Positions 25,301 to 35,151 are shown, counted from the first letter of the stretch. The stretch: 64,000 bases of DNA from Streptomyces sp. NBC_00102 (GCF_026343115.1 NZ_JAPEMC010000001.1:2232001-2296000), one strand, 5' to 3'. Translations and numbers: made by a program. The notes: generated by a model from the sequence alone, not told the origin.

Positions 25301-26212
25301 ATGACTTCACCGACGACGCCCCGCATCCTCGATCTCGACCGTGAGCAGCTCGCCGCCCTGCGCGGGCGGGAGCTGACCGCTTCGGTGGCCGCTGCCGAGG
25401 GGCGGACGATGGTGGCGGAGGTGTTCGCGGACCGGGCCGCGCTCTCCGTCCGGCCCGGCGACAACGGGGTGCACAACGCCGAGTTGATGGCGGCCTTCGG
25501 TGCGGACATCGTGGTGCTGAATCTGATCGAGCGCGCCTGGGACGGGGAGCGCCTGGTGCTGCCGGGGCTGGGTGTCTTCGCGTCGATCGCCGATCTCGCG
25601 GGGTACATCGGCCGTCCGGTCGGGGTCAATCTGGAGCCGGGGGACGTGCCGGAGATCCAGCGGGCGGAGCCGGAGTTCGCGAAGCGGCTGATCGGGATGG
25701 GTGCGGCGATGCTCTGTCTGACGGCGAATCCGGGGACGGGTGGTTCCTACGAGGGGCTGGCGCGGGTGACCGGGAAGCTGCGGGACGGGCTCGGCGACGA
25801 CGTGGCGCTGTGGAGCGGGAAGATGCACCACGCGGGCCGTCCGGAGCGGCTGACGGCGGCTCGGCTGACGGCGCTGGTGGACGCGGGGGCGGACGGGGTG
25901 GTGCTGCCGTTGCCGGGGACGATGCCGGGGGTGACGAAGGAGCTGGCGGCCGGTGCGGTGGCGGCGGTGCAGGACGCGGGGGCGGTGGTGATGGGGGCGA
26001 TCGGTACGAGTCAGGAGGGTGCGCACACGGACGTGGTGCCGCAGTTGGCCCTGAACGCCAAGGAGATCGGGGTCGACGCGCATCACATCGGGGACGCGTT
26101 CCTGCCGGGCATGGGCGATCCGGAGCTGTTGTACGCGTACTCCGTGGCGGTCCGGGGACGTCGGCACACCTGGAACCGGATGGCGCTGGGCGGCCGGGGC
26201 CGCAGGGCCTGA
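25301..26212 (+). CDS. TIM-barrel-like protein, unknown function
   Basis: This 303-residue protein has repeated beta-alpha signatures of a TIM barrel: NAELMAAFGADIVVLNLIE, PVGVNLEPGD, AAMLCLTANPGTGGS and DAGADGVVLPLPGTMPG. It also has VVMGAIGTSQEGAH and IGVDAHHIGDAFLPGMGDPE. I recall related proteins beside PTS sugar genes under the placeholder DUF7916 or loosely called hydrolases; that name has no clear basis here. Its place after nagE2 suggests a link to amino-sugar use, as inference only. No ribosome-binding site is visible before the ATG, so a leaderless transcript is possible. Confidence 0.75.
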   Translation: MTSPTTPRILDLDREQLAALRGRELTASVAAAEGRTMVAEVFADRAALSVRPGDNGVHNAELMAAFGADIVVLNLIERAWDGERLVLPGLGVFASIADLAGYIGRPVGVNLEPGDVPEIQRAEPEFAKRLIGMGAAMLCLTANPGTGGSYEGLARVTGKLRDGLGDDVALWSGKMHHAGRPERLTAARLTALVDAGADGVVLPLPGTMPGVTKELAAGAVAAVQDAGAVVMGAIGTSQEGAHTDVVPQLALNAKEIGVDAHHIGDAFLPGMGDPELLYAYSVAVRGRRHTWNRMALGGRGRRA

Positions 26213-26268
26213 CTCCGGCGGCGGACCGGACCGGCGGGGTGCGGGCGCCGGCCGGCCCGGGTCGCCGC

Positions 26269-27021
26269 TCAGATCTCGTAGACGGCGCCCGGTACGGCGA
26301 GTTCGACGGGGCCCGCGTAGACCTCGCGGGCGTCCTCGATGTTGCGTTCGGCGTCGGTCCACGGCGGGATGTGGGTGAGAACGAGTCGTCCGGCGCGGGC
26401 GCGGGCGGCGCATTCCCCTGCTTCGCGACCGTTGAGGTGGAGGTCCGGGATGTCCTCTTTGCCGTGGATGAACGATGCTTCACAGAGGAAGAGGTCGGCG
26501 TCCTCGGCGAGTTCGTCCAGGGCCTCGCAGGCACCGGTGTCGCCGGAGTAGGCGAGGGAACGGCCGCCGTGCTCGATCCGGATGCCGAAGGTGTCCACGG
26601 GGTGGCAGAGCTTCTCCGTGCGGACGGTGAAGGGGCCGATCTCGAACCAGCCGGACTTGAGCGTGCGGAAGTCGAAGACCTCGCCCATGGCGCGTTCGGA
26701 GGGGGTGTCGGCGTGGGCGGTGGTCAGCCGGCGCTCGGTGCCTTCGGGTCCGTACACGGGGAGGGCGGCGGGGCGGGTGCCGTTGTTCGGGTAGTAGCGC
26801 ACCACGAAGTACGCGCACATGTCGATGCAGTGGTCGGCGTGCAGGTGGCTGAGGAATACGGCGTCGAGGTCGTAGAGACCGACGTGGCGCTGCAGCTCGC
26901 CGAGGGCACCGTTGCCCATGTCGAGGAGCAGCCGGAAGCCGTCGGCCTCTACGAGGTAGCTCGAACAGGCCGATCCCGCGGACGGGAAGGAGCCGGAGCA
27001 GCCGACGACGGTGAGCTTCAT
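26269..27021 (-). CDS. MBL-fold metallo-hydrolase (RNase Z-like)
   Basis: This 250-residue protein has the metallo-beta-lactamase fold. The zinc motif is SHLHADH (His59, His61, Asp63, His64). Further ligands are His in KLCHPVDTFG, Asp in AYSGDTGACEALDELA and His in LVLTHIPPW. The start MKLTVVGCSGSFPSAGSACSSYLV and the length fit the ElaC/RNase Z-like branch, but the exosite arm of true tRNA 3' nucleases is not obvious. Substrate is unknown. It is divergent from the MazF-like gene. Confidence 0.88.
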   Translation of the reverse strand: MKLTVVGCSGSFPSAGSACSSYLVEADGFRLLLDMGNGALGELQRHVGLYDLDAVFLSHLHADHCIDMCAYFVVRYYPNNGTRPAALPVYGPEGTERRLTTAHADTPSERAMGEVFDFRTLKSGWFEIGPFTVRTEKLCHPVDTFGIRIEHGGRSLAYSGDTGACEALDELAEDADLFLCEASFIHGKEDIPDLHLNGREAGECAARARAGRLVLTHIPPWTDAERNIEDAREVYAGPVELAVPGAVYEI

Positions 27022-27259
27022 GGAGCGTGAACCTCCGAGACGTGGCGACGGTGCGGCCGGTGGATTCGGGGGGTGCGGTCCGTCGAGCCTAAGGCGCGAT
27101 TCTCCTGGTCGCTCCTCCGCGGCCTGCCGTTGTGGGGGAACTCACCTGCGCTGTCACCGGTTCGATGGAAGCCGGGGCCGCTTCGGTCGTGCGCGCGTTC
27201 GCCGGGGAGGTGATGCGGGGGCACCGCTGTGGCGGTGCGGGCGCCGGTACGGTCGGGGG

Positions 27260-27772
27260 ATGGAAACGTACTGGTGGGTGATTCTGGCCGTACTGGTCGT
27301 GCTGGCGCTGGTGGCGTCGGTGGTGGACGGCCGGGGCCGGAGCGGTGCGCGGCGCCGGGGTGGCGAGCGGGGTACGGGGCGCCGTCCGGGCGGCCGGACG
27401 AGGCCGCCGGGCAGGGGCGCGAGGGGCGGCCCCTCGGGGCCGGGGCGGGGCGGAGTGGCCGGCCCGGTTCCGGAGCCGGGCGAGATCTGGTGGGCCGAGG
27501 TGCCGTACGAGGACGGGCCGGGTTCGAAGGACCGGCCGTGCCTGGTGCTGTCGGTACGCGGGGGCCGCGCGGTGGTCGCGAAGATCACCAGCAAGCATCA
27601 CGAGGAGCGGCCGGGGGTGATCGCGCTGCCCGCCGGGACGGTGGACGACGCGCGGGGGCGGCGGAGTTATCTGGAGACGGACGAGTTGCGGGAGGTCGCG
27701 GTGGACGGCTTCCGACGGCGGGTGGGCAGGGTCGGCCCGGATCTGTGGGGGCGGGTGCGGGGGCTGGGCTGA
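27260..27772 (+). CDS. Membrane-anchored PemK/MazF-like domain protein
   Basis: This 170-residue protein starts with a transmembrane helix (YWWVILAVLVVLALVASVV), then about 45 residues of Arg/Gly/Pro-rich linker. The C-terminal 100 residues resemble the PemK/MazF toxin fold: GEIWWAEVPYEDGPGSKDRP, CLVLSVRGGRAVVAKITSKH and a final helix. Classical MazF proteins are soluble mRNA interferases paired with a small antitoxin. Here there is a membrane anchor and no candidate antitoxin gene on either side. It may not be an active toxin. It is convergent with cysM, with a shared terminator between. Confidence 0.78.
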   Translation: METYWWVILAVLVVLALVASVVDGRGRSGARRRGGERGTGRRPGGRTRPPGRGARGGPSGPGRGGVAGPVPEPGEIWWAEVPYEDGPGSKDRPCLVLSVRGGRAVVAKITSKHHEERPGVIALPAGTVDDARGRRSYLETDELREVAVDGFRRRVGRVGPDLWGRVRGLG

Positions 27773-27846
27773 GGGCTGTCCATATGCTCGTGCGGACCCC
27801 CGGCAAGGCGCGGGCACGGGTACTCGTACTGGTACGGAGACGCGGA

Positions 27847-27878
27847 ACGCCGACGCCCCGGAGTGCGGGCGTCGGCGT
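27847..27878. terminator. Bidirectional stem-loop between MazF-like gene and cysM
   Basis: Perfect 12-bp arms (27847-27858 and 27867-27878, ACGCCGACGCCC) lie between the convergent stop codons. Confidence 0.75.
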
Positions 27879-27900
27879 CGCGGGTACACGGTGCGGGTGG

Positions 27901-29129
<1,229 letters not shown>

Positions 29130-29222
29130 GGCGTGGGCTCCTGTCGGAAGCGGGGTGGCGTGGCGCGCGTTTCAGCACCCGCGCGGGTGGTGGTGCGTGT
29201 GGTGGGGCGCTCGGGCCGGTAC

Positions 29223-29351
29223 TCAGGCCGCGGGCCCGGTGGGCAGGCTGCGACCGGGACAGATCGCACTGGAAAGCCTGCACAGGTCGACGTGCAGCCG
29301 CGCGACGAGCGGGGTGCCCGGCGTCATTTCGCTCACGTCATGAGAAACCAT
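29223..29351 (-). CDS. Short cysteine-leader peptide upstream of cysO
   Basis: This is a 42-codon reading frame, ATG 29351 to TGA 29223, lying 93 bp upstream of cysO on the same strand. It contains the block VARLHVDLCRLSSAIC, which I recognise as the recurrent actinobacterial putative leader peptide found before sulfur and cysteine genes. Its two Cys codons lie in the middle of the frame. Cysteine shortage should slow ribosomes there and change the structure or access of the downstream region, a form of attenuation. A start at the internal ATG (29327, Met9) is equally possible because no strong ribosome-binding site is visible. Confidence 0.72.
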   Translation of the reverse strand: MVSHDVSEMTPGTPLVARLHVDLCRLSSAICPGRSLPTGPAA

Positions 29352-29374
29352 GCGGTCATCGTATCGATTCCCGT

Positions 29375-29387
29375 TCGGGAAACCCGA
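29375..29387. promoter_or_regulatory. Small inverted repeat upstream of the leader peptide
   Basis: The sequence TCGGGAAACCCGA is a perfect inverted repeat with 5-bp arms, 24 bp upstream of the leader-peptide start, in a locally A/T-richer stretch. It may be an operator or promoter element of the cysO-cysM unit. The evidence is position and symmetry only. Confidence 0.35.
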
Positions 29388-29590
29388 GTGTGATCTCACA
29401 TCGCGGAACAGAACCGTTCGCCATGCGGACTTCGGACCCTCGCCGGGTCCCGCGGACCCGCGCGGGGCCTCCGCATGCCCCCGTCGGCGGCCCGGACGCA
29501 CGGAGACGGCGGGACCACCGGGGTCCCGCCGCCCGTGCGTTCCGGTGCGGCGCCTGCGCACCGGCTCCGGAACCGCGTCCGGAGGCCGTC

Positions 29591-30013
29591 TCAGGAGGAG
29601 GCGACGATCTCCACGTCCTCCTCGGTGATCACACCGTCCACGATGCGGTACGAGCGGAACTGGAACGGGCCCGCTTCGTCGGTGTCGGCGGTGGAGACGA
29701 GGACGTAGTGCGCTTCCGGCTCGTTGGCGTAGGTCACGTCGGTGCGCGAGGGGTAGGCCTCGGTCGCGGTGTGCGAGTGGTAGACGACGACCGGCTCCTC
29801 GTCGCGGTCGTCCATCTCGCGGTAGAGCTTGAGGAGATCGCCCGAGTCGAACTCGTAGAACGTGGGCGAGCGGGCGGCGTTGAGCATCGGGATGAAGCGC
29901 TCGGCGCGGCCCGTGCCGGCCGGTCCCGCGACCACGCCGCACGCCTCGTCGGGGTGGTCGGCGCGGGCGTGGGCGACGATCTGGTCGTACAGGGCCTGGG
30001 TGAGGGTCAGCAT
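29591..30013 (-). CDS. mec: JAMM-domain metalloprotease (Mec)
   Basis: This 140-residue zinc protease of the JAMM/MPN+ family has all ligands: Glu23 in HPDEACGVVAG, then His79, His81, Ser89 and Asp92 in YHSHTATEAYPSRTD. In mycobacteria Mec cleaves cysteine from the CysO-cysteine adduct formed by CysM. It may also trim the Met-Arg tail of this CysO. I start at MLTLTQALYDQIV (ATG 30013); an ATG six codons upstream is possible. The gene is separated from cysO by about 460 bp that includes the leader peptide, so it may be transcribed on its own. Confidence 0.92.
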   Translation of the reverse strand: MLTLTQALYDQIVAHARADHPDEACGVVAGPAGTGRAERFIPMLNAARSPTFYEFDSGDLLKLYREMDDRDEEPVVVYHSHTATEAYPSRTDVTYANEPEAHYVLVSTADTDEAGPFQFRSYRIVDGVITEEDVEIVASS

Positions 30014-30212
30014 GGCGCCCAGGATAGGCAAGCGGGTCCCGGCCCGACGAGGTGCGGTGGGCCGGGACCCGGCCGGCCGCCGGGGCCGTTGGGGCGGCCG
30101 GGCGGTCCGTGGGAGAGAGGGTCGAAGGTGCGGCGGGAGCGCTGGGCGCCGCGCACGGTGGGGTGTTGGGCACCGGGACGGAGCATCCGGCGCGGGGTCG
30201 TGGGGCCCGGGG

Positions 30213-31643
30213 TCAGCGCTTGGCGAAGGCCGCGTTCTGCGGGTCGCGCGCCCTGAGCACCAGGTACGAGACGCCGAGCAGCAGCGCCCAGAACGGTGCG
30301 CAGTAGAGCGAGATCCGGGCGTCCTTGTCGACGGCCATCATCACGACGACCATGCCGATGAAGGCGAGCGCGAAGACACTGGCGTACGGGGAGCCGGGGG
30401 CCCGGAACGTGGAGTGCGGGAGTTCACCCCGGTCGGCGCGGGCGCGGTAGCGCAGCTGGCAGACGAGGATCATGATCCAGGCCCACATGCCGGAGATGGT
30501 GGCGAAGGAGACGACGTAGGTGAACGCCTGCCCGGGCCATTGGTAGTTGATCCAGACGCCGGCCATCATGAGGGCGGCCGAGAAGGTGGTGCCGACGAGC
30601 GGGGTGCCGCTGCGGGTGAGCCGGGTGAAGGCGCGGGGGCCCTGGCCGTTGAGGGCGAGGTCGCGGAGCATGCGGCCGGTGGAGTACATACCGGAGTTGC
30701 AGGAGGACAGCGCGGCGGTGAGGACGACGAAGTTGACGATCCCGGCGCCGATGCCGAGGCCCATCTTCTCGAAGGCGGCGACGAACGGGGAAACAGCGGG
30801 CTGGAATTCGGACCACGGCACCACCGACAGGATCATGATGAGCGCGCCGACGTAGAAGACGGCGATGCGCCAGGGCACGGTGTTGATCGCCTTGGGCAGG
30901 ACGGTCTTCGGGTCCTTGGACTCCCCCGCGGTGACGCCGACCAACTCGACGGCCAGGAAGGCGAACATGACGATCTGCAGGGTCATCAGTGTGCCGCTGA
31001 TGCCGTGCGGGAAGAAGCCGCCTTCGGACCAGAGGTGGGTGACCGAGGCGGTGTCTCCCGCGTCGGAGAAGCCCAGGGTGAGAATTCCGGCGCAGATGAG
31101 GATCATGCCGACGATGGCGGTCACCTTGACCATCGAGAACCAGAATTCGAGCTCGCCGAAGACCTTCACGGAGATGAGGTTGACGGCGTAGAGGACGAGG
31201 GTGAAGAAGAGTGCGGAGACCCACTGCGGAATGTCGAACCAGTACGTCATGTACTGCGCCCCGGCGGTCACTTCGGTGATTCCGGTGACGACCCAGAAGA
31301 GCCAGTAGGTCCAGCCGGTGACGAACCCGGCGAAGGGGCCCACGAATTCGCGCGCGTACTCGGAGAAGGAGCCCGACACGGGCCGGTACATGAGGAGTTC
31401 GCCGAGGGCACGCATGATGAAGAAGATGACCAGGCCCGCGACCGCGTAGGCGAGGATCAGGCTGGGCCCGGCCTTGGCGATGGCCCGGCCCGCGCCGAGG
31501 AAGAGCCCGGTGCCGATGGCTCCGCCGATGGCGATCATCTGGATCTGGCGGGCGCCCAGGCCTCGCTGGTACCCCTCGCCGCTCCCGTGGGCGTCCGTGG
31601 CGTCCCGCTCGGGCTGCCCGCTGTCGACCTCTGCGGATGTCAT
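30213..31643 (-). CDS. Amino-acid permease of the APC family
   Basis: This is a 476-residue APC transporter with 12 hydrophobic segments. The amino-acid transporter signature runs from YQRGLGARQIQMIAIGGAIG through TGLFLGAGRAIAKAGPSLI. MRALGELLMYRPVSGSFSEYA and the ELVGVTAGESKDPKTVLPKA loop follow. The overall pattern is closest to the asparagine, D-serine/D-alanine/glycine and GABA permease cluster. Which amino acid is carried cannot be decided by eye. The start ATG is preceded by GGAGAAAGG. Promoter elements lie in the 334-bp gap upstream. Confidence 0.9.
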   Translation of the reverse strand: MTSAEVDSGQPERDATDAHGSGEGYQRGLGARQIQMIAIGGAIGTGLFLGAGRAIAKAGPSLILAYAVAGLVIFFIMRALGELLMYRPVSGSFSEYAREFVGPFAGFVTGWTYWLFWVVTGITEVTAGAQYMTYWFDIPQWVSALFFTLVLYAVNLISVKVFGELEFWFSMVKVTAIVGMILICAGILTLGFSDAGDTASVTHLWSEGGFFPHGISGTLMTLQIVMFAFLAVELVGVTAGESKDPKTVLPKAINTVPWRIAVFYVGALIMILSVVPWSEFQPAVSPFVAAFEKMGLGIGAGIVNFVVLTAALSSCNSGMYSTGRMLRDLALNGQGPRAFTRLTRSGTPLVGTTFSAALMMAGVWINYQWPGQAFTYVVSFATISGMWAWIMILVCQLRYRARADRGELPHSTFRAPGSPYASVFALAFIGMVVVMMAVDKDARISLYCAPFWALLLGVSYLVLRARDPQNAAFAKR

Positions 31644-31977
31644 GGTGCTGCGCCTTTCTCCACGACGGACCGCGACCGTGTGGGGCCGCGGACCGTGTCC
31701 TGTTCCCCCCCGGAAATGGATGGAGTGCCGCCGGCGGTCGGCCGGCGGACAGCGCCTCCGGGAACAGGGATGGCGCCCCCGGCGGTCGTGAAGATTTATC
31801 ACGGCCATGTCGGGACACCCTCGGACATTCTGTGGCGCAGACCACAGGAAAAAGCGGACAAGTGTTTCCGGCCACTGCAAAAGCGGCCGTCCGGGTGACG
31901 TGATCGTTATGCGGATTTGAGGGTCGCCTGAGCCGTCGGCCGTGCGGTGCGGGGCCGCCCGGGCGTACCGGCAGGGG
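31644..31977. other. Gene-free promoter region of the amino-acid permease
   Basis: No gene is seen. It holds a CCGCCGGC-type hairpin near 31728-31748 and an operator-like inverted repeat, CTGTGG (31830-31835) and CCACAG (31842-31847), inside a stretch less G/C-rich than its surroundings (about 31785-31920). These are candidates for permease control. Confidence 0.5.
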
Positions 31978-32613
31978 TCAGGGCATCAGCGCTTCGAGGA
32001 GCGTTTCCTGGAGGGCGCCGAGCCAGAGGTAGGCGAGCACCATCGGCTTGCGGGGGTCGCTGTCGGGGAGCCGGTAGAGGGAGCCCTCCTGGCCCTGGTC
32101 CTCGTCGCTGACCTCCAGCCGGGTACCGATGGTCAGGCGCAGGTCGTTGAGGGTGCCGAGCCACTGGCGGGCCTGGTCGGCGGTGAGTCGGAGCTCGCCG
32201 CCGCCTTCGCCTTCTTCCTCGTCACCGCCGCCCTCACCGGAAACGTCGGAGGCGCCGGAGGCGCCGGAGGCGCCGGAGGCGAGGGAGCGGACGACGGCGA
32301 GGGCGTCCTCGCGCTTGCGGGCGCGCAGGTCGATCTCGGTGAAGCGGCGGAACTCCGAGGACGCCTCGCGCAGTTCCTTGTCGTCGTCGCCGTACGCGTC
32401 GGGGAAGAGGCGGGCGAGGGCGGGGTCCGAGGGGGGCTCGCTGGGGCCTTCGGCGAAGAGCGCGGCGAGCGGGTCCGATCCCTCGGCGGCGTCGTCCCCG
32501 GGCCCGACGAGTTCGAGGAGCTGTACGGCGAGGGAGCGCAGGATGGAGATCTCCACCTCGTCGAGCGCGACGGCCGCGCCGCCGTCGGGGGTGGCCTCGA
32601 AGTGGCCGGCCAT
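31978..32613 (-). CDS. DUF2017 family protein
   Basis: This 211-residue acidic protein matches DUF2017: ALDEVEISILRSLAVQLLEL, then DPALARLFPDAYGDDDKELR, FRRFTEIDLRARKREDALAV and LRLTADQARQWLGTLNDLRL. It ends VLAYLWLGALQETLLEALMP. A low-complexity Gly/Ala/Ser/Glu insert (residues 112-138, containing GASGASGASD) varies in this family. It is conserved next to clpS in actinobacteria, which suggests a link to N-degron proteolysis, but no function is established. It lies 55 bp after clpS on the same strand. Confidence 0.88.
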   Translation of the reverse strand: MAGHFEATPDGGAAVALDEVEISILRSLAVQLLELVGPGDDAAEGSDPLAALFAEGPSEPPSDPALARLFPDAYGDDDKELREASSEFRRFTEIDLRARKREDALAVVRSLASGASGASGASDVSGEGGGDEEEGEGGGELRLTADQARQWLGTLNDLRLTIGTRLEVSDEDQGQEGSLYRLPDSDPRKPMVLAYLWLGALQETLLEALMP

Positions 32614-32668
32614 GGGGTCTCCGATGGTGGTGGGGCGGAAGGTCGGGGGCGGTTCGGGGACGAACGCT

Positions 32669-32986
32669 CTAGTTGCGGTCCTGGGTGAGCGTGGCCCAGA
32701 GGCCGTAGCCGTGCATGGCCTGGACGTCCCGCTCCATCTCCTCGCGGCTTCCGCTGGAGACGACGGCGCGGCCCTTGTGGTGCACGTCGAGCATGAGTTT
32801 GTGGGCCTTGTCCTTGGAGTAGCCGAAGTACGCCTGGAAGACGTACGTCACGTAGCTCATGAGGTTGACGGGGTCGTTGTGCACCAGCGTCACCCAGGGG
32901 ACGTCGGGCTCGGGGACGGCGAAGGTCTCTTCGGCCGACTCGGGACGTTCGATTTCTACGGGGGAAGCGACGCTCACCCCTCCCAT
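32669..32986 (-). CDS. clpS: ATP-dependent Clp protease adaptor ClpS
   Basis: This 105-residue adaptor delivers N-degron substrates to ClpA/ClpC. Core motifs are [15 protein letters not shown], with the Asn-Asp and Met that form the N-end residue pocket, then [20 protein letters not shown] and the C-terminal [11 protein letters not shown] 25-residue flexible N-terminal extension precedes the fold, as usual. Two starts are possible: ATG 32986 (used here) and GTG 32977, which has GGGAGG almost touching it. It is divergent from pncB across an 80-bp region with a long palindrome. Confidence 0.94.
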   Translation of the reverse strand: MGGVSVASPVEIERPESAEETFAVPEPDVPWVTLVHNDPVNLMSYVTYVFQAYFGYSKDKAHKLMLDVHHKGRAVVSSGSREEMERDVQAMHGYGLWATLTQDRN

Positions 32987-33021
32987 GCTGCCACTCGACG
33001 GGGCACCGCGCACAAACCGAC

Positions 33022-33050
33022 CCACATTTCGTCACTTTGACGAGATGTGG
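33022..33050. promoter_or_regulatory. 29-bp near-perfect palindrome between clpS and pncB
   Basis: CCACAT-T-TCGTCA and TGACGA-G-ATGTGG are inverted copies around a CTT centre, with a single mismatched pair at 33028/33044. It lies 16 bp before the pncB start and 36 bp before the clpS start. It is A/T-richer than its surroundings. I infer an operator for NAD-salvage control; the binding protein is unknown. Confidence 0.65.
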
Positions 33051-33065
33051 AGTAGCATCCCTGCC

Positions 33066-34394
33066 ATGAACTCAGCGGACCTGGGGCGACGGGTCGGTGT
33101 GCCGTCGACCGCACTCTTCACCGACCAGTACGAACTCACGATGGTGCAGGCGGCCCTCAAGGCGGGCACGGCCGACCGCCGCTCCGTCTTCGAGGCGTTC
33201 ACCCGGCGACTGCCCGAGGGGCGGCGCTACGGCGTCCTCGCGGGGACCGGACGGGTGCTGGATGCCGTGGAGAACTTCCACTTCGACGACGAGATGATCG
33301 CCTTCCTGCGCCAGCAGGAGATCGTGGACGAGCCGACCCTCGAATGGCTGGCGGGCTTCCGCTTCAGCGGTGACATCTGGGGCTATCCGGAGGGCGAGGT
33401 CTACTTCCCCGGTTCGCCGGTGCTCCGGGTGGAGGGCTCCTTCGCCGAGTGCGTGCTGCTGGAGACGGTGGTGCTGTCGATCCTCAACCACGACTCGGCC
33501 ATCGCCGCCGCCGCGTCCCGGATGTCGGCGGCCGCCGGCGGCCGCAACCTCATCGAGATGGGCGCGCGCCGCACGCACGAGCTGGCGGCGGTCGCGTCCG
33601 CCCGCTCCGCGTACGTGGGCGGCTTCCACACCACCTCCGACCTGGCGGCGGGCTTCCGCTGGGGCATCCCGACCGTGGGCACCAGCGCGCACGCCTTCAC
33701 CCTGCTCCACGACACCGAGCGGGACGCCTTCCGGGCGCAGGTGGATTCGCTGGGCCGGGGCACCACGCTGCTGGTGGACACCTACGACGTCGCCGAGGCG
33801 GTCCGGGCGGCCGTGGAGATCGCCGGGCCCGAGCTGGGGGCCGTGCGCATCGACTCCGGCGACCTGCTGCTGGTCGCGCACCGGGTGCGGCAGCAGCTGG
33901 ACGAACTGGGTGCGACGGAGACCAAGATCGTGGTCACCTCGGACCTGGACGAGTACGCCATCGCCTCGCTGGCCGCCGCTCCGGTGGACGCGTACGGGGT
34001 GGGTACCCAGCTGGTCACCGGGAGTGGCAGTCCGACCTGCTCGATGGTCTACAAGCTGGTGGCGCGGGCCGGCTCCGCCGATCCGGCCGACCCGCTGCTG
34101 CCGGTGGCGAAGAAGTCGCTGGGTGCCAAGTCGTCGGTGGGCGGGCGCAAGTGGGCGGCCCGCCGGCTGGACGCGCGGGGCATCGCGGAGGCCGAGGTGA
34201 TCGGTACCGGTCCCGTACCGGCGGAGCTGGCCGGTACGCAGCTCCTGGTGGAGCTGGTGCGCGGGGGCGAGGTGGTGGCCCGGGAGTCGCTGGACGCGGC
34301 GCGCGAGCGGCACATCGCGGCGCGCGAGGCGCTCCCGATGTCGGCGCTGCAGCTGTCCCGGGGCGAGCCGGTGCTGCCGACCGAGTACGTCTGA
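33066..34394 (+). CDS. pncB: Nicotinate phosphoribosyltransferase
   Basis: This 442-residue enzyme converts nicotinate, PRPP and ATP to nicotinate mononucleotide in the Preiss-Handler NAD salvage path. Recognisable blocks are TALFTDQYELTMVQAALKAG at the N-terminus, FEAFTRRLPEGRRYGVLAG and LIEMGARRTHE. GTSAHAFTLLHDTE carries the phosphorylated His of this family. VRIDSGDLLLVAHRVR, IVVTSDLDEY and YGVGTQLVTGSGSP follow. The C-terminus is the short actinobacterial form. It is complete. pncA follows 130 bp downstream, so the pair covers nicotinamide to NaMN. Confidence 0.95.
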   Translation: MNSADLGRRVGVPSTALFTDQYELTMVQAALKAGTADRRSVFEAFTRRLPEGRRYGVLAGTGRVLDAVENFHFDDEMIAFLRQQEIVDEPTLEWLAGFRFSGDIWGYPEGEVYFPGSPVLRVEGSFAECVLLETVVLSILNHDSAIAAAASRMSAAAGGRNLIEMGARRTHELAAVASARSAYVGGFHTTSDLAAGFRWGIPTVGTSAHAFTLLHDTERDAFRAQVDSLGRGTTLLVDTYDVAEAVRAAVEIAGPELGAVRIDSGDLLLVAHRVRQQLDELGATETKIVVTSDLDEYAIASLAAAPVDAYGVGTQLVTGSGSPTCSMVYKLVARAGSADPADPLLPVAKKSLGAKSSVGGRKWAARRLDARGIAEAEVIGTGPVPAELAGTQLLVELVRGGEVVARESLDAARERHIAAREALPMSALQLSRGEPVLPTEYV

Positions 34395-34524
34395 GGGCGG
34401 GCCGGCCGGCCGGTCCGTACCGGAGGGCACCAACGCCTCCCGGGCCCGCGCCCGATTGCCTAGGCTCGGTGCTCGGACCCACCCCCCGCCCGTCATCCGC
34501 TCCCCCACCCGAAGGACACCCGCC

Positions 34525-35121
34525 ATGCACCGCGCGTTGATCGTCGTGGACGTTCAGAACGACTTCTGTGAGGGCGGCAGCCTCGCCGTGGCCGGTGGCG
34601 CCGACGTCGCCGCCGCGATCACCGATCTGATCGGTGAGGCCCAGGCCGGTTACCGCCACGTGGTGGCCACCCGTGACCACCACGTCGACCCGGGCGACCA
34701 CTTCTCGGCCACGCCCGATTTCGAGCACTCCTGGCCGGTGCACTGCGTCGCCGGCACGGAGGGCGTGGGCTTCCACCCGAACTTCGCGCCCGCGGTCGCC
34801 TCCGGGGCGATCGACGCGGTGTTCGACAAGGGGGCGTACGCGGCGGCGTACAGCGGTTTCGAAGGGCTCGACGAGAACGAGGTGGGGCTGGCCCAGTGGC
34901 TCCGGGACCACGGGGTCACCGAGGTCGACGTGGTCGGCATCGCCACCGACCACTGCGTGCGGGCGACCGCGCTGGACGCCGCACGCGAGGGCTTCACCAC
35001 CCATGTCCTGCTCGACCTGACGGCGGGCGTCGCGGCGCCCACCACCGTGCGGGCCCTGGAGGAGCTCCGCGCGGCGGGTGTGGAGCTGTCCGGCGAGCCG
35101 GTCGTCGCCCGGCCGGAGTGA
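34525..35121 (+). CDS. pncA: Nicotinamidase
   Basis: This 198-residue isochorismatase-fold amidase converts nicotinamide to nicotinate and ammonia; in mycobacteria the same enzyme activates pyrazinamide. The catalytic triad is complete: Asp9 in VVDVQNDF, Lys102 in FDKGAYAAAYSGF and Cys144 in GIATDHCVRATALDA. Metal-site residues lie in DHHVDPGDHF. The start ATG follows GAAGGA at ideal spacing. It works directly before PncB in the pathway and lies in the same direction, probably in one operon. Confidence 0.95.
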   Translation: MHRALIVVDVQNDFCEGGSLAVAGGADVAAAITDLIGEAQAGYRHVVATRDHHVDPGDHFSATPDFEHSWPVHCVAGTEGVGFHPNFAPAVASGAIDAVFDKGAYAAAYSGFEGLDENEVGLAQWLRDHGVTEVDVVGIATDHCVRATALDAAREGFTTHVLLDLTAGVAAPTTVRALEELRAAGVELSGEPVVARPE

Positions 35122-35151
35122 GGCGTCGCGGTCCCGTCGCCGGGACGGGCG

